DNA from: Coriobacteriales bacterium OH1046
Lineage (GTDB): Bacteria; Actinomycetota; Coriobacteriia; Coriobacteriales; Atopobiaceae
Reading direction: 5' to 3'
Assembly (NCBI GenBank): GCA_004010535.1
Contig: RQYE01000002.1
Span: 186,001 to 250,000 of the forward strand
Length of the DNA: 64,000 nt
Position numbers and translations under genes: made by a program
Notes under the pieces: generated by a model
The model's database searches: none
Seen by the model: the letters and a program-made list of their open reading frames with translations, nothing else
What the model was told of the DNA's origin: nothing
Shown here: piece by piece, positions 1-7,265 of the stretch
Numbering within the stretch: position 1 is the stretch's first letter
Layout of the letters: each line of letters opens with the position of its first letter

Positions 1-80
1 TTATCCGTGTGGGAGCCTCCGATTGCATAGCCAAGGGCGGCTCCATCGTCAAGACCGTCATGAAGAAGCTCGGCAAGTAG
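1..80 (+). CDS. 3' end of upstream CDS, possibly a PTS EIIB subunit
   Basis: A frame open from the window edge (codons from base 3) ends at a TAG at 78-80, giving a basic tail that ends in KKLGK. The EIIC gene starts 35 bases later behind a strong ribosome-binding site, so the two are probably cotranscribed. EIIB commonly precedes EIIC in fructose-type PTS operons, which is why I suggest EIIB. Only 25 residues are visible and none is a diagnostic motif, so the assignment rests on position. Confidence 0.5.
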   Translation, partial: IRVGASDCIAKGGSIVKTVMKKLGK

Positions 81-115
81 CGTCTCGGCAACCTTATCAA
101 GAAGGGGGTAGAACC

Positions 116-1219
116 ATGTCAGATCTCATCACCATTCTCAGAGGCGCCAAGAAGCACGTCATGACCGGCGTCTCATACATGATTCCGTTTGCTGTTGCAG
201 GTGGTGTCACCTTGGCGGTCTGCGTTATGCTCGGCGGTCAGAATGCCGTGCCCAGCGAGGGCGTACTCGGTCTCATCGCCCAAGTCGGTATCGCAGGACT
301 CACCCTCATGGTTCCCGTGCTCGCGGGTTATATAGCGTACTCTATCGCCGACCGCGCGGGTATCGCTCCCGGCTTCATTGGCGGGTATATCGCAAATACC
401 ATAGGCGCGGGTTTCCTCGGAGGCCTTTTCGCCGGCCTGCTCGCGGGCATTCTCGCCTTCTATCTTAAAAGGGTGAAGGTTCCCGCCGCCATGAGCTCCG
501 TCGTCTCCATCTTCATCATCCCCCTTGTCGATACCCTGCTGGTCTGCTGCGTGATGCTGTTTGTTGTCGGCACACCCATCGCCGCCATGATGTCGGCCCT
601 CACCGACTGGCTTAACAATATGGGCACCGGCAATGCCGTCCTGCTCGGCATCATCCTTGGCGCCATGGACTGCACCGATATGGGCGGCCCCATCGGAAAG
701 GTCGCCTACACCTTCGGCGTGACGATGGTGGGAACCATCGAGGCTTCCACCGGCTTGCCGTCCTTCTCGGCTATGCAGGTCATGGCTGCAGTGGGCGCCT
801 CCTGCGCCATCCCGCCGCTCGCCTGCGGCCTTTCCACTCTCTTGTTCCGCGACCGCTATACCGACGATGAGAAGGAGGCGGGAAAGGCTGCGCTCGTCAT
901 GGGCGTCGTCTCCATCTCCGAGGGAGCCATTCCCTTCGCCGCCAATTCCCCGTTGCGTACCATCCCCCAACTCATGGTCGCCGGCGGTCTCGGCGGTGCG
1001 CTGGCCATGCTGCTCGGCGCGGGCAACCCCGCCCCCTGGGGCGGTCTCATCGTGGCGCCGATTGTCACCAATCCGTTCGGCTACTGCCTGGCGATTGCCG
1101 CCGGGGCCGTCGTGGGAGCCCTGCTCATGGGAATCTCCCGCAAGGCGATCGCAGCCAAAACTGAGATGGTTGGAGAAGATGATGATGACGATCTCGACCT
1201 TGACATCGAGATCGGCTAG
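116..1219 (+). CDS. PTS fructose-family EIIC permease
   Basis: Membrane translocation subunit of a phosphotransferase system, 367 residues, with about nine hydrophobic segments. The start at 116 is chosen over an in-frame upstream ATG at 23 because AAGAAGGGGG lies just ahead of it and the protein then opens MSDLITILRGAKKHVMTGVS, as in this family. The fructose-family EIIC core is visible as DCTDMGGPIGKVAYTFG near residue 185, followed by EGAIPFAANSPLRTIPQLM near 265. The C-terminus is a run of Asp and Glu. There are no fused EIIA or EIIB domains, which resembles the separate EIIC (FrwC/FrvB type) encoded beside E. coli pflD. The sugar cannot be read from the sequence. It converges on the DeoR gene across a strong hairpin. 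Confidence 0.9.
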   Translation: MSDLITILRGAKKHVMTGVSYMIPFAVAGGVTLAVCVMLGGQNAVPSEGVLGLIAQVGIAGLTLMVPVLAGYIAYSIADRAGIAPGFIGGYIANTIGAGFLGGLFAGLLAGILAFYLKRVKVPAAMSSVVSIFIIPLVDTLLVCCVMLFVVGTPIAAMMSALTDWLNNMGTGNAVLLGIILGAMDCTDMGGPIGKVAYTFGVTMVGTIEASTGLPSFSAMQVMAAVGASCAIPPLACGLSTLLFRDRYTDDEKEAGKAALVMGVVSISEGAIPFAANSPLRTIPQLMVAGGLGGALAMLLGAGNPAPWGGLIVAPIVTNPFGYCLAIAAGAVVGALLMGISRKAIAAKTEMVGEDDDDDLDLDIEIG

Positions 1220-1235
1220 GCGCGAGAAGACGCAT

Positions 1236-1284
1236 CGCATGGCAGGAGGCCGGCGGGCTCGATCCGCCGGCCTCCTGCCATGCG
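1236..1284. terminator. Long perfect hairpin between convergent EIIC and deoR genes
   Basis: Two 21-base arms (1236-1256 and 1264-1284) are perfectly complementary around the loop GCTCGAT. No T-run follows on either strand. Its position between two converging genes fits a bidirectional terminator of the U-tract-poor kind common in actinobacteria. Confidence 0.75.
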
Positions 1285-1315
1285 CTCTTGCTCTTGGGAG
1301 GAATGGACGGCCTCC

Positions 1316-2071
1316 TTACAGGCAGGTCGACCCGAGCCTCGCCACCGCTTTGCGTGCCTTATCCGTGAAGCTCTCCATGATGATCGAGTTGAAGTCGCCT
1401 ATGTTTGCAAAGCGGTAGGTTCCTGAAGACGAGAGCTTGCTCGTGTCGGCCACGAGGTACGTGTTCGAGGAGTTGCGGATAACGAGTTCCTTCACGGAGC
1501 CGTCATCGATGTTATAGGTGAGGACGGAGCCGTCTTCAAGGTCGACTGCGAGCGCACCGATGAAGGATCGATCGAAACGCATTGACCCGACCATTTTGAG
1601 GGTGGCCGAGCCCACGAAGCCGTCGAGGTCGCGGCTAACGGCACCGCCCGTGCACACGGCGCTCACCAAAGGGTTTATGGCGAGCGTACGCATAATCTCC
1701 ATCATGTTGGAGATGACGGTGCACTGCTTCGTGCCGGCTGCGAGCAGCTCGGCGATAGCGAGCGTGGTTGTGGAAACATCCAGAAAGACGGTGTCATCAT
1801 CGTGAATGAGCGCGTAGGCCTTTTCGGCGATGGCGCGTTTTGCCGCAGTGTTGGCTGTGAGACGTTTCGTGATGTTGCGCTCCGGTGCGGAGGCAACGCT
1901 GACCGCACCGCCGTAGACGCGCTGAAGCTTTCCTTGGGCATCGAGCTGCTTGAGATCCTTGCGAATGCAGTCATCGGTCACAGAGAAAAGCTCTGCGAGA
2001 TCGGTTACGGTCACACGTCCCTCGGAATTGATAAGCTCGATGATCTTATCGTGGCGCTCTTTGAGAAACAT
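1316..2071 (-). CDS. DeoR-family transcriptional regulator
   Basis: 251-residue sugar-phosphate-responsive regulator. The N-terminal winged helix spans about residues 1-55 (RVTVTDLAELFSVTDDCIRK is the recognition-helix region). A DeoR C-terminal sensor domain with a phosphosugar-isomerase-like fold follows, including DVSTTTLAIAELL and CTGGAVS. The start at 2071 is preceded by GGGAGG at a suitable distance; a longer in-frame start at 2149 has no such site. It lies downstream of the epimerase on the same strand, 83 bases away, and is divergent from the glycyl radical enzyme. A 17-bp inverted repeat sits just upstream, and its half-sites recur in the enzyme promoter, so it probably regulates itself and the locus. 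The effector is unknown. Confidence 0.9.
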   Translation of the reverse strand: MFLKERHDKIIELINSEGRVTVTDLAELFSVTDDCIRKDLKQLDAQGKLQRVYGGAVSVASAPERNITKRLTANTAAKRAIAEKAYALIHDDDTVFLDVSTTTLAIAELLAAGTKQCTVISNMMEIMRTLAINPLVSAVCTGGAVSRDLDGFVGSATLKMVGSMRFDRSFIGALAVDLEDGSVLTYNIDDGSVKELVIRNSSNTYLVADTSKLSSSGTYRFANIGDFNSIIMESFTDKARKAVARLGSTCL

Positions 2072-2104
2072 AATAGCCTCCCAAACGATACTCACTTGGA
2101 AAGA

Positions 2105-2121
2105 ACAATACGTTATATTGT
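2105..2121. promoter_or_regulatory. Candidate DeoR operator upstream of deoR
   Basis: ACAATA and TATTGT half-sites separated by 5 bases, in the gap between the epimerase and deoR. The same half-sites, 6 bases apart, overlap the -35 of the glycyl radical enzyme promoter at 2882-2899. Binding by DeoR is inferred from the sharing. Confidence 0.5.
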
Positions 2122-2154
2122 GCCACACACGAGGAAAATCGGAAATCACATGCT

Positions 2155-2832
2155 TTATGAGAGCTCGTGCAGGAGGTTCTCCCGACAGATGGCGATGGCG
2201 TTTGCGGTTTCGGCATCCTTAGAGAAGAGACCGCTTGTACCGATGACGAACGTATCGGCACCCGCATCGCGCAGGGCACGATACCAACGCTCGTTGCATG
2301 AGCCATCGACTTCGATATCGAACGAGAGGCCAAGCCGGTCGCGCAGCCTCGCTGCGGCCTCGATTTTGGCAAGCACGGGTTCGACGAAGTCTTGGCCTGC
2401 GAATCCGGGGTCGACGGCCATGATGAGCAGGCGGTCGAGCACCTCCGCATACGGCTCGACCACATCGAGCCTGGTCGCAGGATTGAGGAATACGCCGAAG
2501 CCCACGTTGTGCGCATCCATGGCGCGCTTGAGCCTCCATACCTGCCGTTCGATCACCTCGGGCGGCATTGTTACCATCGTGGCCCCGCTATCCATGCAGA
2601 GTCCGACAAGGTCGAGCTCTATGTTGTCGACATACAGATGGCATTCGATGGGCTTGTCCGTGAGGTCGCGCACGCCCTTCACGAAGCATGGCGTCCAGCT
2701 CATGTTCTTGCAGTAGTGCCAGTCGAGGATATCGGCATGGTACTCGTCGGCGAACGGCTCAAGCGCGGCGATCTCGTTTGCGATGTGCATGAGGTCAACG
2801 CACATGAGGGAAGGTGACACGCGGACATCCAT
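2155..2832 (-). CDS. Ribulose/allulose-phosphate 3-epimerase family protein (AlsE-like)
   Basis: 225-residue TIM-barrel sugar-phosphate 3-epimerase. AlsE-type signatures are SPSLMCVDL (6-14), VDPGFAGQ (140-147), IEVDGSCN (173-180) and VIGTSGLF. The metal and acid-base positions of the family are present: His32, Asp34, Asp37, His65 and Asp176. The pocket differs from AlsE: the usual DIMDGHF is DILDWHY here, and CHLM is CHLY, so two of three conserved pocket methionines are gone. The start at 2832 follows AGGAG. The gene diverges from the glycyl radical enzyme and is followed by deoR. I infer that it epimerises C3 of a ketose 6-phosphate made in this locus. Ordinary ribulose-5-phosphate epimerase activity is less likely given the context and AlsE resemblance. 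Confidence 0.88.
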   Translation of the reverse strand: MDVRVSPSLMCVDLMHIANEIAALEPFADEYHADILDWHYCKNMSWTPCFVKGVRDLTDKPIECHLYVDNIELDLVGLCMDSGATMVTMPPEVIERQVWRLKRAMDAHNVGFGVFLNPATRLDVVEPYAEVLDRLLIMAVDPGFAGQDFVEPVLAKIEAAARLRDRLGLSFDIEVDGSCNERWYRALRDAGADTFVIGTSGLFSKDAETANAIAICRENLLHELS

Positions 2833-2881
2833 GGAGGGCTCCTGTCTTCTCCGAACATAGGGTATTCGATTTCAAGAATAA

Positions 2882-2899
2882 ACAATAAAAAATTATTGT
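2882..2899. promoter_or_regulatory. Candidate DeoR operator in the divergent promoter
   Basis: An 18-bp inverted repeat with 7-base arms ACAATAA and TTATTGT around AAAA. It overlaps the -35 box at 2896-2901 and lies between the divergent epimerase and glycyl radical enzyme genes, where a repressor could control both. Confidence 0.55.
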
Positions 2900-2924
2900 C
2901 AAGAAATATAAAACAAGATATACT
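2896..2924 (+). promoter_or_regulatory. Sigma-70-type promoter of the glycyl radical enzyme operon
   Basis: TTGTCA (2896-2901) and TATACT (2919-2924) are separated by exactly 17 bases in a strikingly AT-rich stretch. The enzyme start codon is 33 bases beyond the -10. A smaller dyad, ATTCT/AGAAT at 2926-2941, covers the expected transcription start. Confidence 0.75.
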
Positions 2925-2956
2925 GATTCTAAAATAAGAATATGATCGGAGGAAGC

Positions 2957-5257
2957 ATGCTCACCGAACGCAGTGCTCGTATCAAGGAGGCCCTCTTCGC
3001 GAATCCGCGCAGGATATCGCTCGAGCGTGCATGCCTCTGGCAGGAGAGCTATGAGGAGACCGAAGGTGAGCCCATCATCCTCAGGCGCGCGAAGGCTTTC
3101 GCCCACGTGCTCGAGAAGCATGCCATCGTCATCGACGACGATGACCTTCTGGTGGGTAATCGCAGCGAATCTCCGCGCGCCGGCGTCATCTCGCCGGAGA
3201 TGAGTCCTTATTGGATCATCGACGAGCTCGACGAGTTCTCCACGCGCCCCCAGGATACCTTCGAGATGAGCGAGGATGACAAGAGAAAATTCCGTGAGGT
3301 CGTCTATCCCTATTGGGCTGGCAGATCGTTGAACGACTGGTATCGCGCACACCGTGAGGATGATGTGAGAGCCGCCGAGGCCGACAAGGTTTTCGCTGTA
3401 GCGCAGACCGACAAGGGCCAGGGCCACATCATCTGCGACTTCGACGAGGTGCTCGAGCGGGGTCTTGGGGACATCCTCGCCGAGTGCAAACGCCATCTGA
3501 CATCCTCACCCAAAAACGAGTTCTACCAAGCGAGCGTCATCTGCATGAAGGCCATGACCGCCTACATCGACCGCTATCGGATCCTCGTGGACGAGCGTAT
3601 CGCGGGCGGAGTATGCAGCCCCCAGCGTGCAGCCGAACTCGCCCGTATCTCCGAGGTGCTCGGCCATATCGCCACCCAGCCGGCACGCGACCTCTATGAT
3701 GCCCTCCAGCTCGTGTGGCTCGTCTCGGTAGCCTTGCAGCATGAGTCAAACGCGAGCTCCCTCTCGTTGGGCCGTGCCGATCAGTACCTGCTTCCCTTTT
3801 ACCGTGCGAGCGTCGAGGCCGGTGTGACCCAGGCCGAGATCCGCGAGCTCCTCCAGTGCTTCTATCTCAAGTTCAACACCATCATCGCCGTGCGCTCCAC
3901 CGAGAGCGCGCGCTTCTTCGCCGGCTTTCCCATCGGCTACAACCTCGTGGTGGGCGGTGTCGATGAACAGGGCGATGACGCTGCGAACGAGCTCTCCGAA
4001 CTGCTGCTCGACCTCCAGCGCGATACGCGCCTGCCTCAGCCCAACCTCAGCCTGCGCGTGCATAAAGATACGCCCGAAGGCCTGCTCCGCAAGGCCGTCG
4101 AGATCATCCGCCTAGGCGATGGGCTGCCGCAGTGCTTCAACGATGAAGTCAATATCGAATCGTTTGTCCGGCGTGGCGTGAGCGCCTCCGATGCCCGTGA
4201 CTACGCCGTTGTCGGCTGCGTGGAGCTTTCCATTCCCGGCCGCATGTACGGCCTGCATGACATCTCGATGTTCAACATGCTCAAGTGCCTCGAGATAACT
4301 CTCCGGGAGAACCCCCGGGGCTTCGGCGGCTTCGAGGACCTCGTCTCCGCCACCGAAGCTACCATCGACCGCTACGTGGCCCTTATGGTGCGCGGCTGCG
4401 ACACCTGCGACCGCGCGCATCGCGAGACCAGTCCCACGCCCTTCCTCTCCACGTTCGTGCACGACGCGCTCGAGAAGGGGGCCGATATCACTTCGGGCGG
4501 GGCGCGCTACAATCCTAGCGGGGTGCAGGGCGTGGGCACGGCCAATCTCGCCGATTCGCTCTACGTCATCAAGAAGGCTGTTTTCGATGAGAAATCCGTC
4601 TCTTGGAAGGAGCTGCTCGACGCGCTCGAACGAGATTGGACGGGTGATGGCGACGAAACCTTGCGCCAACGCTTCGTTAACGCCTATCCCAAGTACGGCA
4701 ACGATGTGGACGAGGTCGACGAGCTGGGCAGGCATTTCCTCGCCCATTACGGCCGCGAGGTCGAGAGATACGGCAACGTGCGCGGCGGCTTCTTCCAGCC
4801 GGGTAGCTACACGGTTTCCGCCCACGTGCCCTTGGGCGCTGCGGTGGGCGCTACTCCCGACGGCCGTCGTTCCGGCGAGCAGCTCGCCGATGGTGGCCTC
4901 TCTCCCATGGCGGGCCGCGATCAGCATGGTCCCACAGCGAGCCTCATGTCGGTCTCGAAGCTCGAGAACGTGCTCGATACCAACGGGAGCCTCCTCAACG
5001 TGAAATTCTCTCCTGCAACGCTTGCCGGTGAAGAGGGTCTGGCCAAGCTCGAGGCGTACATCCGCTCGTTCAGCCGCCTAGGCATCCAGCACATCCAGTT
5101 CAACGTTATCGATCGTGCTACGCTTATCGATGCGCAGGAACATCCCGACCGTCACAGGAATCTCGTGGTGCGTGTGGCAGGCTACTCGGCTCTGTTTGTA
5201 GAGCTTTCCAAGGCCATTCAGGACGATATCATCAATCGTACCGAGCATGTGCTGTGA
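2957..5257 (+). CDS. Glycyl radical enzyme of the eliminase (C-O lyase) type, PflD-like
   Basis: 766-residue cytosolic PFL-family enzyme. The catalytic cysteine is Cys421 in VVGCVELS. The CVE pattern (Cys421, Glu423) is that of radical dehydratases and lyases rather than pyruvate formate-lyase, which has adjacent cysteines. The radical glycine is Gly742 in VRVAGYSALF near the C-terminus. GGAGG at 2948-2952 selects the ATG at 2957 over one at 2942. The cognate activase and a fructose-6-phosphate aldolase follow, and a separate-subunit PTS permease is nearby. This neighbourhood matches E. coli pflD-pflC with frwCB and fsaB. E. coli PflD and YbiW are reported to open 1,5-anhydrohexitol 6-phosphates to 1-deoxyfructose 6-phosphate. 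The exact substrate here is inferred, not shown. Choline or glycerol lyase is less likely because the partner genes of those pathways are absent. Confidence 0.92.
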   Translation: MLTERSARIKEALFANPRRISLERACLWQESYEETEGEPIILRRAKAFAHVLEKHAIVIDDDDLLVGNRSESPRAGVISPEMSPYWIIDELDEFSTRPQDTFEMSEDDKRKFREVVYPYWAGRSLNDWYRAHREDDVRAAEADKVFAVAQTDKGQGHIICDFDEVLERGLGDILAECKRHLTSSPKNEFYQASVICMKAMTAYIDRYRILVDERIAGGVCSPQRAAELARISEVLGHIATQPARDLYDALQLVWLVSVALQHESNASSLSLGRADQYLLPFYRASVEAGVTQAEIRELLQCFYLKFNTIIAVRSTESARFFAGFPIGYNLVVGGVDEQGDDAANELSELLLDLQRDTRLPQPNLSLRVHKDTPEGLLRKAVEIIRLGDGLPQCFNDEVNIESFVRRGVSASDARDYAVVGCVELSIPGRMYGLHDISMFNMLKCLEITLRENPRGFGGFEDLVSATEATIDRYVALMVRGCDTCDRAHRETSPTPFLSTFVHDALEKGADITSGGARYNPSGVQGVGTANLADSLYVIKKAVFDEKSVSWKELLDALERDWTGDGDETLRQRFVNAYPKYGNDVDEVDELGRHFLAHYGREVERYGNVRGGFFQPGSYTVSAHVPLGAAVGATPDGRRSGEQLADGGLSPMAGRDQHGPTASLMSVSKLENVLDTNGSLLNVKFSPATLAGEEGLAKLEAYIRSFSRLGIQHIQFNVIDRATLIDAQEHPDRHRNLVVRVAGYSALFVELSKAIQDDIINRTEHVL

Positions 5258-5268
5258 TAGGGTGTCAT

Positions 5269-5309
5269 CCTTCGCGCGGCTCCGCATCTCTAAGGGAGCC
5301 GTCCGAAGG
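5269..5309 (+). promoter_or_regulatory. Intercistronic nested hairpin between enzyme and activase
   Basis: CCTTCG and GGCTCC pair with GGAGCC and CGAAGG in nested order inside the 104-base gap between the glycyl radical enzyme and its activase. It could attenuate or process the message so that less activase than enzyme is made. There is no T-run, so it is not an obvious full terminator. Confidence 0.55.
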
Positions 5310-5361
5310 GCGCGCTGAGAAGCCAACGCGTTCGCAAGCTTGCTCGAATCGAGAGGATGAC

Positions 5362-6210
5362 GTGGAAGCGACTGTTACCAACATACAGAGATTCTCGCTG
5401 CATGACGGCGGCGGTATCCGCACGGTGGGCTTCCTCAAGGGTTGTCCATTCCGCTGTCCGTGGTGCTGCAATCCCGAGAACCTCTCCTACGAGCCCGAGG
5501 AATCGTTCAACGAGAAGCTCTGCATCGACTGCTCGCGCAGGTCTGGCGAAGACTGCATACGCCCTTCTGAGGAGTGCCCTACGGGTGCGAAGAGGCTGCT
5601 CGGAGAGATCCGTGAAGCCTCCGACTTTGCCGGCGAGCTTGTGCGCGATAGTATCTTCTTCGATGAATCGCACGGTGGTGTTACGCTCTCGGGAGGGGAG
5701 TGCCTTGCCCCTATCGAGCGGCAGGCCTTTGTCGCCGAGGTGCTCGGGGCGGTAAAGGCGGCGGGTGTGCATACCGCCGTCGAGACCACGCTCGCCATGC
5801 CCCTCTCCGATCCTGCAGGACTTGTTGCCTGCGTGGATGTATGGCTCGTCGATTTCAAGATCGCCGACCGCGCGGAGAGCCTGCGCGTGACGGGGATCGA
5901 TCCCGATTTGCGCGATGCCAACCTGCGGGCCCTTCTCGATAGGGGAGCGCATGTGATTGCGCGTATGCCCATCATCCCGGGTTTCACCGATGCGCGTGCC
6001 AACGTGGAAGCAAACATCGCTCGCGCCATCGGCCTCGGTATCACCGAGGCCGATGTTCTCCCGTTCCACCAGTTGGGCGAGAGCAAGTACGAGACGCTCG
6101 GCATGGGCTACCCCTTATCGGGAGTCACCCAGCTCTCGGCTGAAGATGTCGGATGGATTAAGGAGCTCGCCGAAGCCGCGGGACTCCATACGGTAGTAGA
6201 TGGCCGGTAG
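5362..6210 (+). CDS. Glycyl radical enzyme activating enzyme (radical SAM, PflC-like)
   Basis: 282-residue radical SAM protein that would install the glycyl radical on the upstream enzyme. The cluster motif is CPFRCPWC (CX3CX2C), preceded by SLHDGGGIRTVGFLKG as in GRE activases. One further cysteine group (LCIDCSRRSGEDC, then C before PTGA) suggests a single auxiliary Fe-S cluster, fewer than in many GRE activases. I use the GTG at 5362 because GAGAGGA precedes it and homologous sequence starts there (VEATVTNIQRFSLHD). The frame is open back to 5254, but that extension reads through the intercistronic hairpin. The aldolase follows 33 bases later, so the genes are probably one operon. Confidence 0.9.
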   Translation: MEATVTNIQRFSLHDGGGIRTVGFLKGCPFRCPWCCNPENLSYEPEESFNEKLCIDCSRRSGEDCIRPSEECPTGAKRLLGEIREASDFAGELVRDSIFFDESHGGVTLSGGECLAPIERQAFVAEVLGAVKAAGVHTAVETTLAMPLSDPAGLVACVDVWLVDFKIADRAESLRVTGIDPDLRDANLRALLDRGAHVIARMPIIPGFTDARANVEANIARAIGLGITEADVLPFHQLGESKYETLGMGYPLSGVTQLSAEDVGWIKELAEAAGLHTVVDGR

Positions 6211-6243
6211 AGCTGCCGGCTTCGAAGAGAAAGGTCGTCGATC

Positions 6244-6909
6244 ATGGAACTGTTTCTGGATACCGCCGATGCCCGCGCCGTAGCCGAGCTCTCCGAGGTG
6301 CTCACCGTTGCCGGCGTCACCACAAACCCCACCATCATCACCAAATCGGGCAAGACGCCCGAGCAGGTCGCCGCCGAAATGCTCGCGGTGCTTTCACCCG
6401 ACCAGAAGTTCTTCATGCAGGTTATCGCCGAAGACGCCGAGGGCATGCTCGCCGATGCGCATCGCATCTGCAGCCTGCGCGAAAAGAATATGTGCGTGAA
6501 GATCCCCGTGACGCCCGAGGGCATGAAGGCCATCAAAGCCGCCAAGGCCGAGGGCATGTGCGTGCTCGCGACCGCCATCTACACCGCCGACCAGGCCTTC
6601 CTCGCCGCGATGAACGGTGCGGACCACCTTGCCCCCTACGTCAACCGCATGGAGAGCCTCGGCGACGGCGTGGGTCAGGTGCTCGATCTCATCCAGATGC
6701 TCGCGGGCTCGGGCCTGCCCGCCGGGATCATCGCCGCCTCGTTCAAGAACGTCTACCAGGTGCACCAGCTCATCACCGCCGGCATCCAGGCCGTCACCGT
6801 TGCGCCCGATGTGGTGTGGAGCATGATCGGGCATCCGTCCACGCAGCTTGCCGTCGATGAGTTCGTGGATGCATGGGAGGCGAGCTTCGGGCGCCGCACG
6901 TTCGCATAG
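6244..6909 (+). CDS. fsa: Fructose-6-phosphate aldolase (FSA)
   Basis: 221-residue class I aldolase of the small transaldolase family; E. coli FSA has 220. The Schiff-base lysine is Lys86 in CVKIPVTPEGMKAIK. Gln59 (FFMQV) and Tyr132 (APYVNR) are the residues that separate FSA from true transaldolases, which carry Phe at the Tyr position. The C-terminus SFGRRTF also matches FSA. FSA reversibly joins glyceraldehyde 3-phosphate to dihydroxyacetone or hydroxyacetone. In this locus it would be expected to cleave the 1-deoxyketose 6-phosphate to hydroxyacetone and glyceraldehyde 3-phosphate. No gldA-like dehydrogenase for hydroxyacetone is in the window. Confidence 0.92.
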   Translation: MELFLDTADARAVAELSEVLTVAGVTTNPTIITKSGKTPEQVAAEMLAVLSPDQKFFMQVIAEDAEGMLADAHRICSLREKNMCVKIPVTPEGMKAIKAAKAEGMCVLATAIYTADQAFLAAMNGADHLAPYVNRMESLGDGVGQVLDLIQMLAGSGLPAGIIAASFKNVYQVHQLITAGIQAVTVAPDVVWSMIGHPSTQLAVDEFVDAWEASFGRRTFA

Positions 6910-6945
6910 GCTTCCGGTGCGACATGGAGCGCGTTTTACGGCGGA

Positions 6946-7102
6946 GCGTTCCCCCGGCACGGCTTCTGGCGACTGTGCAGTCACCGGGAGCGTTGCTGGG
7001 CAAACGTGCCGAGAAGGATATTCGAAAGGGCTGCAGAAGAGCGTTCCCCCAGCATTGTCTCCAACGACTGCACAGTCGCCAGAAGCCGTGCCGGGGGAAC
7101 GC
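6946..7102. repeat. Inverted pair of ~62-bp palindromic elements
   Basis: Copy 1 (6946-7007) and the reverse complement of copy 2 (7041-7102) share a perfect 37-base block starting GCGTTCCCCCGGCACGG, then diverge moderately. Each copy is itself an imperfect palindrome, with ends GCGTTCCCCC and GGGGGAACGC best preserved in copy 2 and a central GACTG/CAGTC dyad. The two face each other over 33 bases, as in BIME-type paired REP elements. They fill most of the 356-base gap between the aldolase and ftsE. No other copy is seen in the window. Confidence 0.8.
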
Positions 7103-7265
7103 CCGGAGAAGGGAGGCCCTGACAGGCCCCCCTCCACGGATCCCTGCTGTGGCCGGGCCTACGGATGGGCTTTTCTGTAGGGGTCATGTTCCTTGAGATC
7201 ATGCTCGTCTGCTCCGCTATAATGATGCGCGTATCTGTATCTTTGCGTTCAGAAGAGGAGCTTAC

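Noticed and set aside
2957-5257. Pyruvate formate-lyase or choline TMA-lyase assignment
   Set aside because: There is no Cys-Cys pair as in PFL, and no microcompartment, choline or ethanolamine genes; PTS and FSA neighbours favour a sugar-phosphate lyase.
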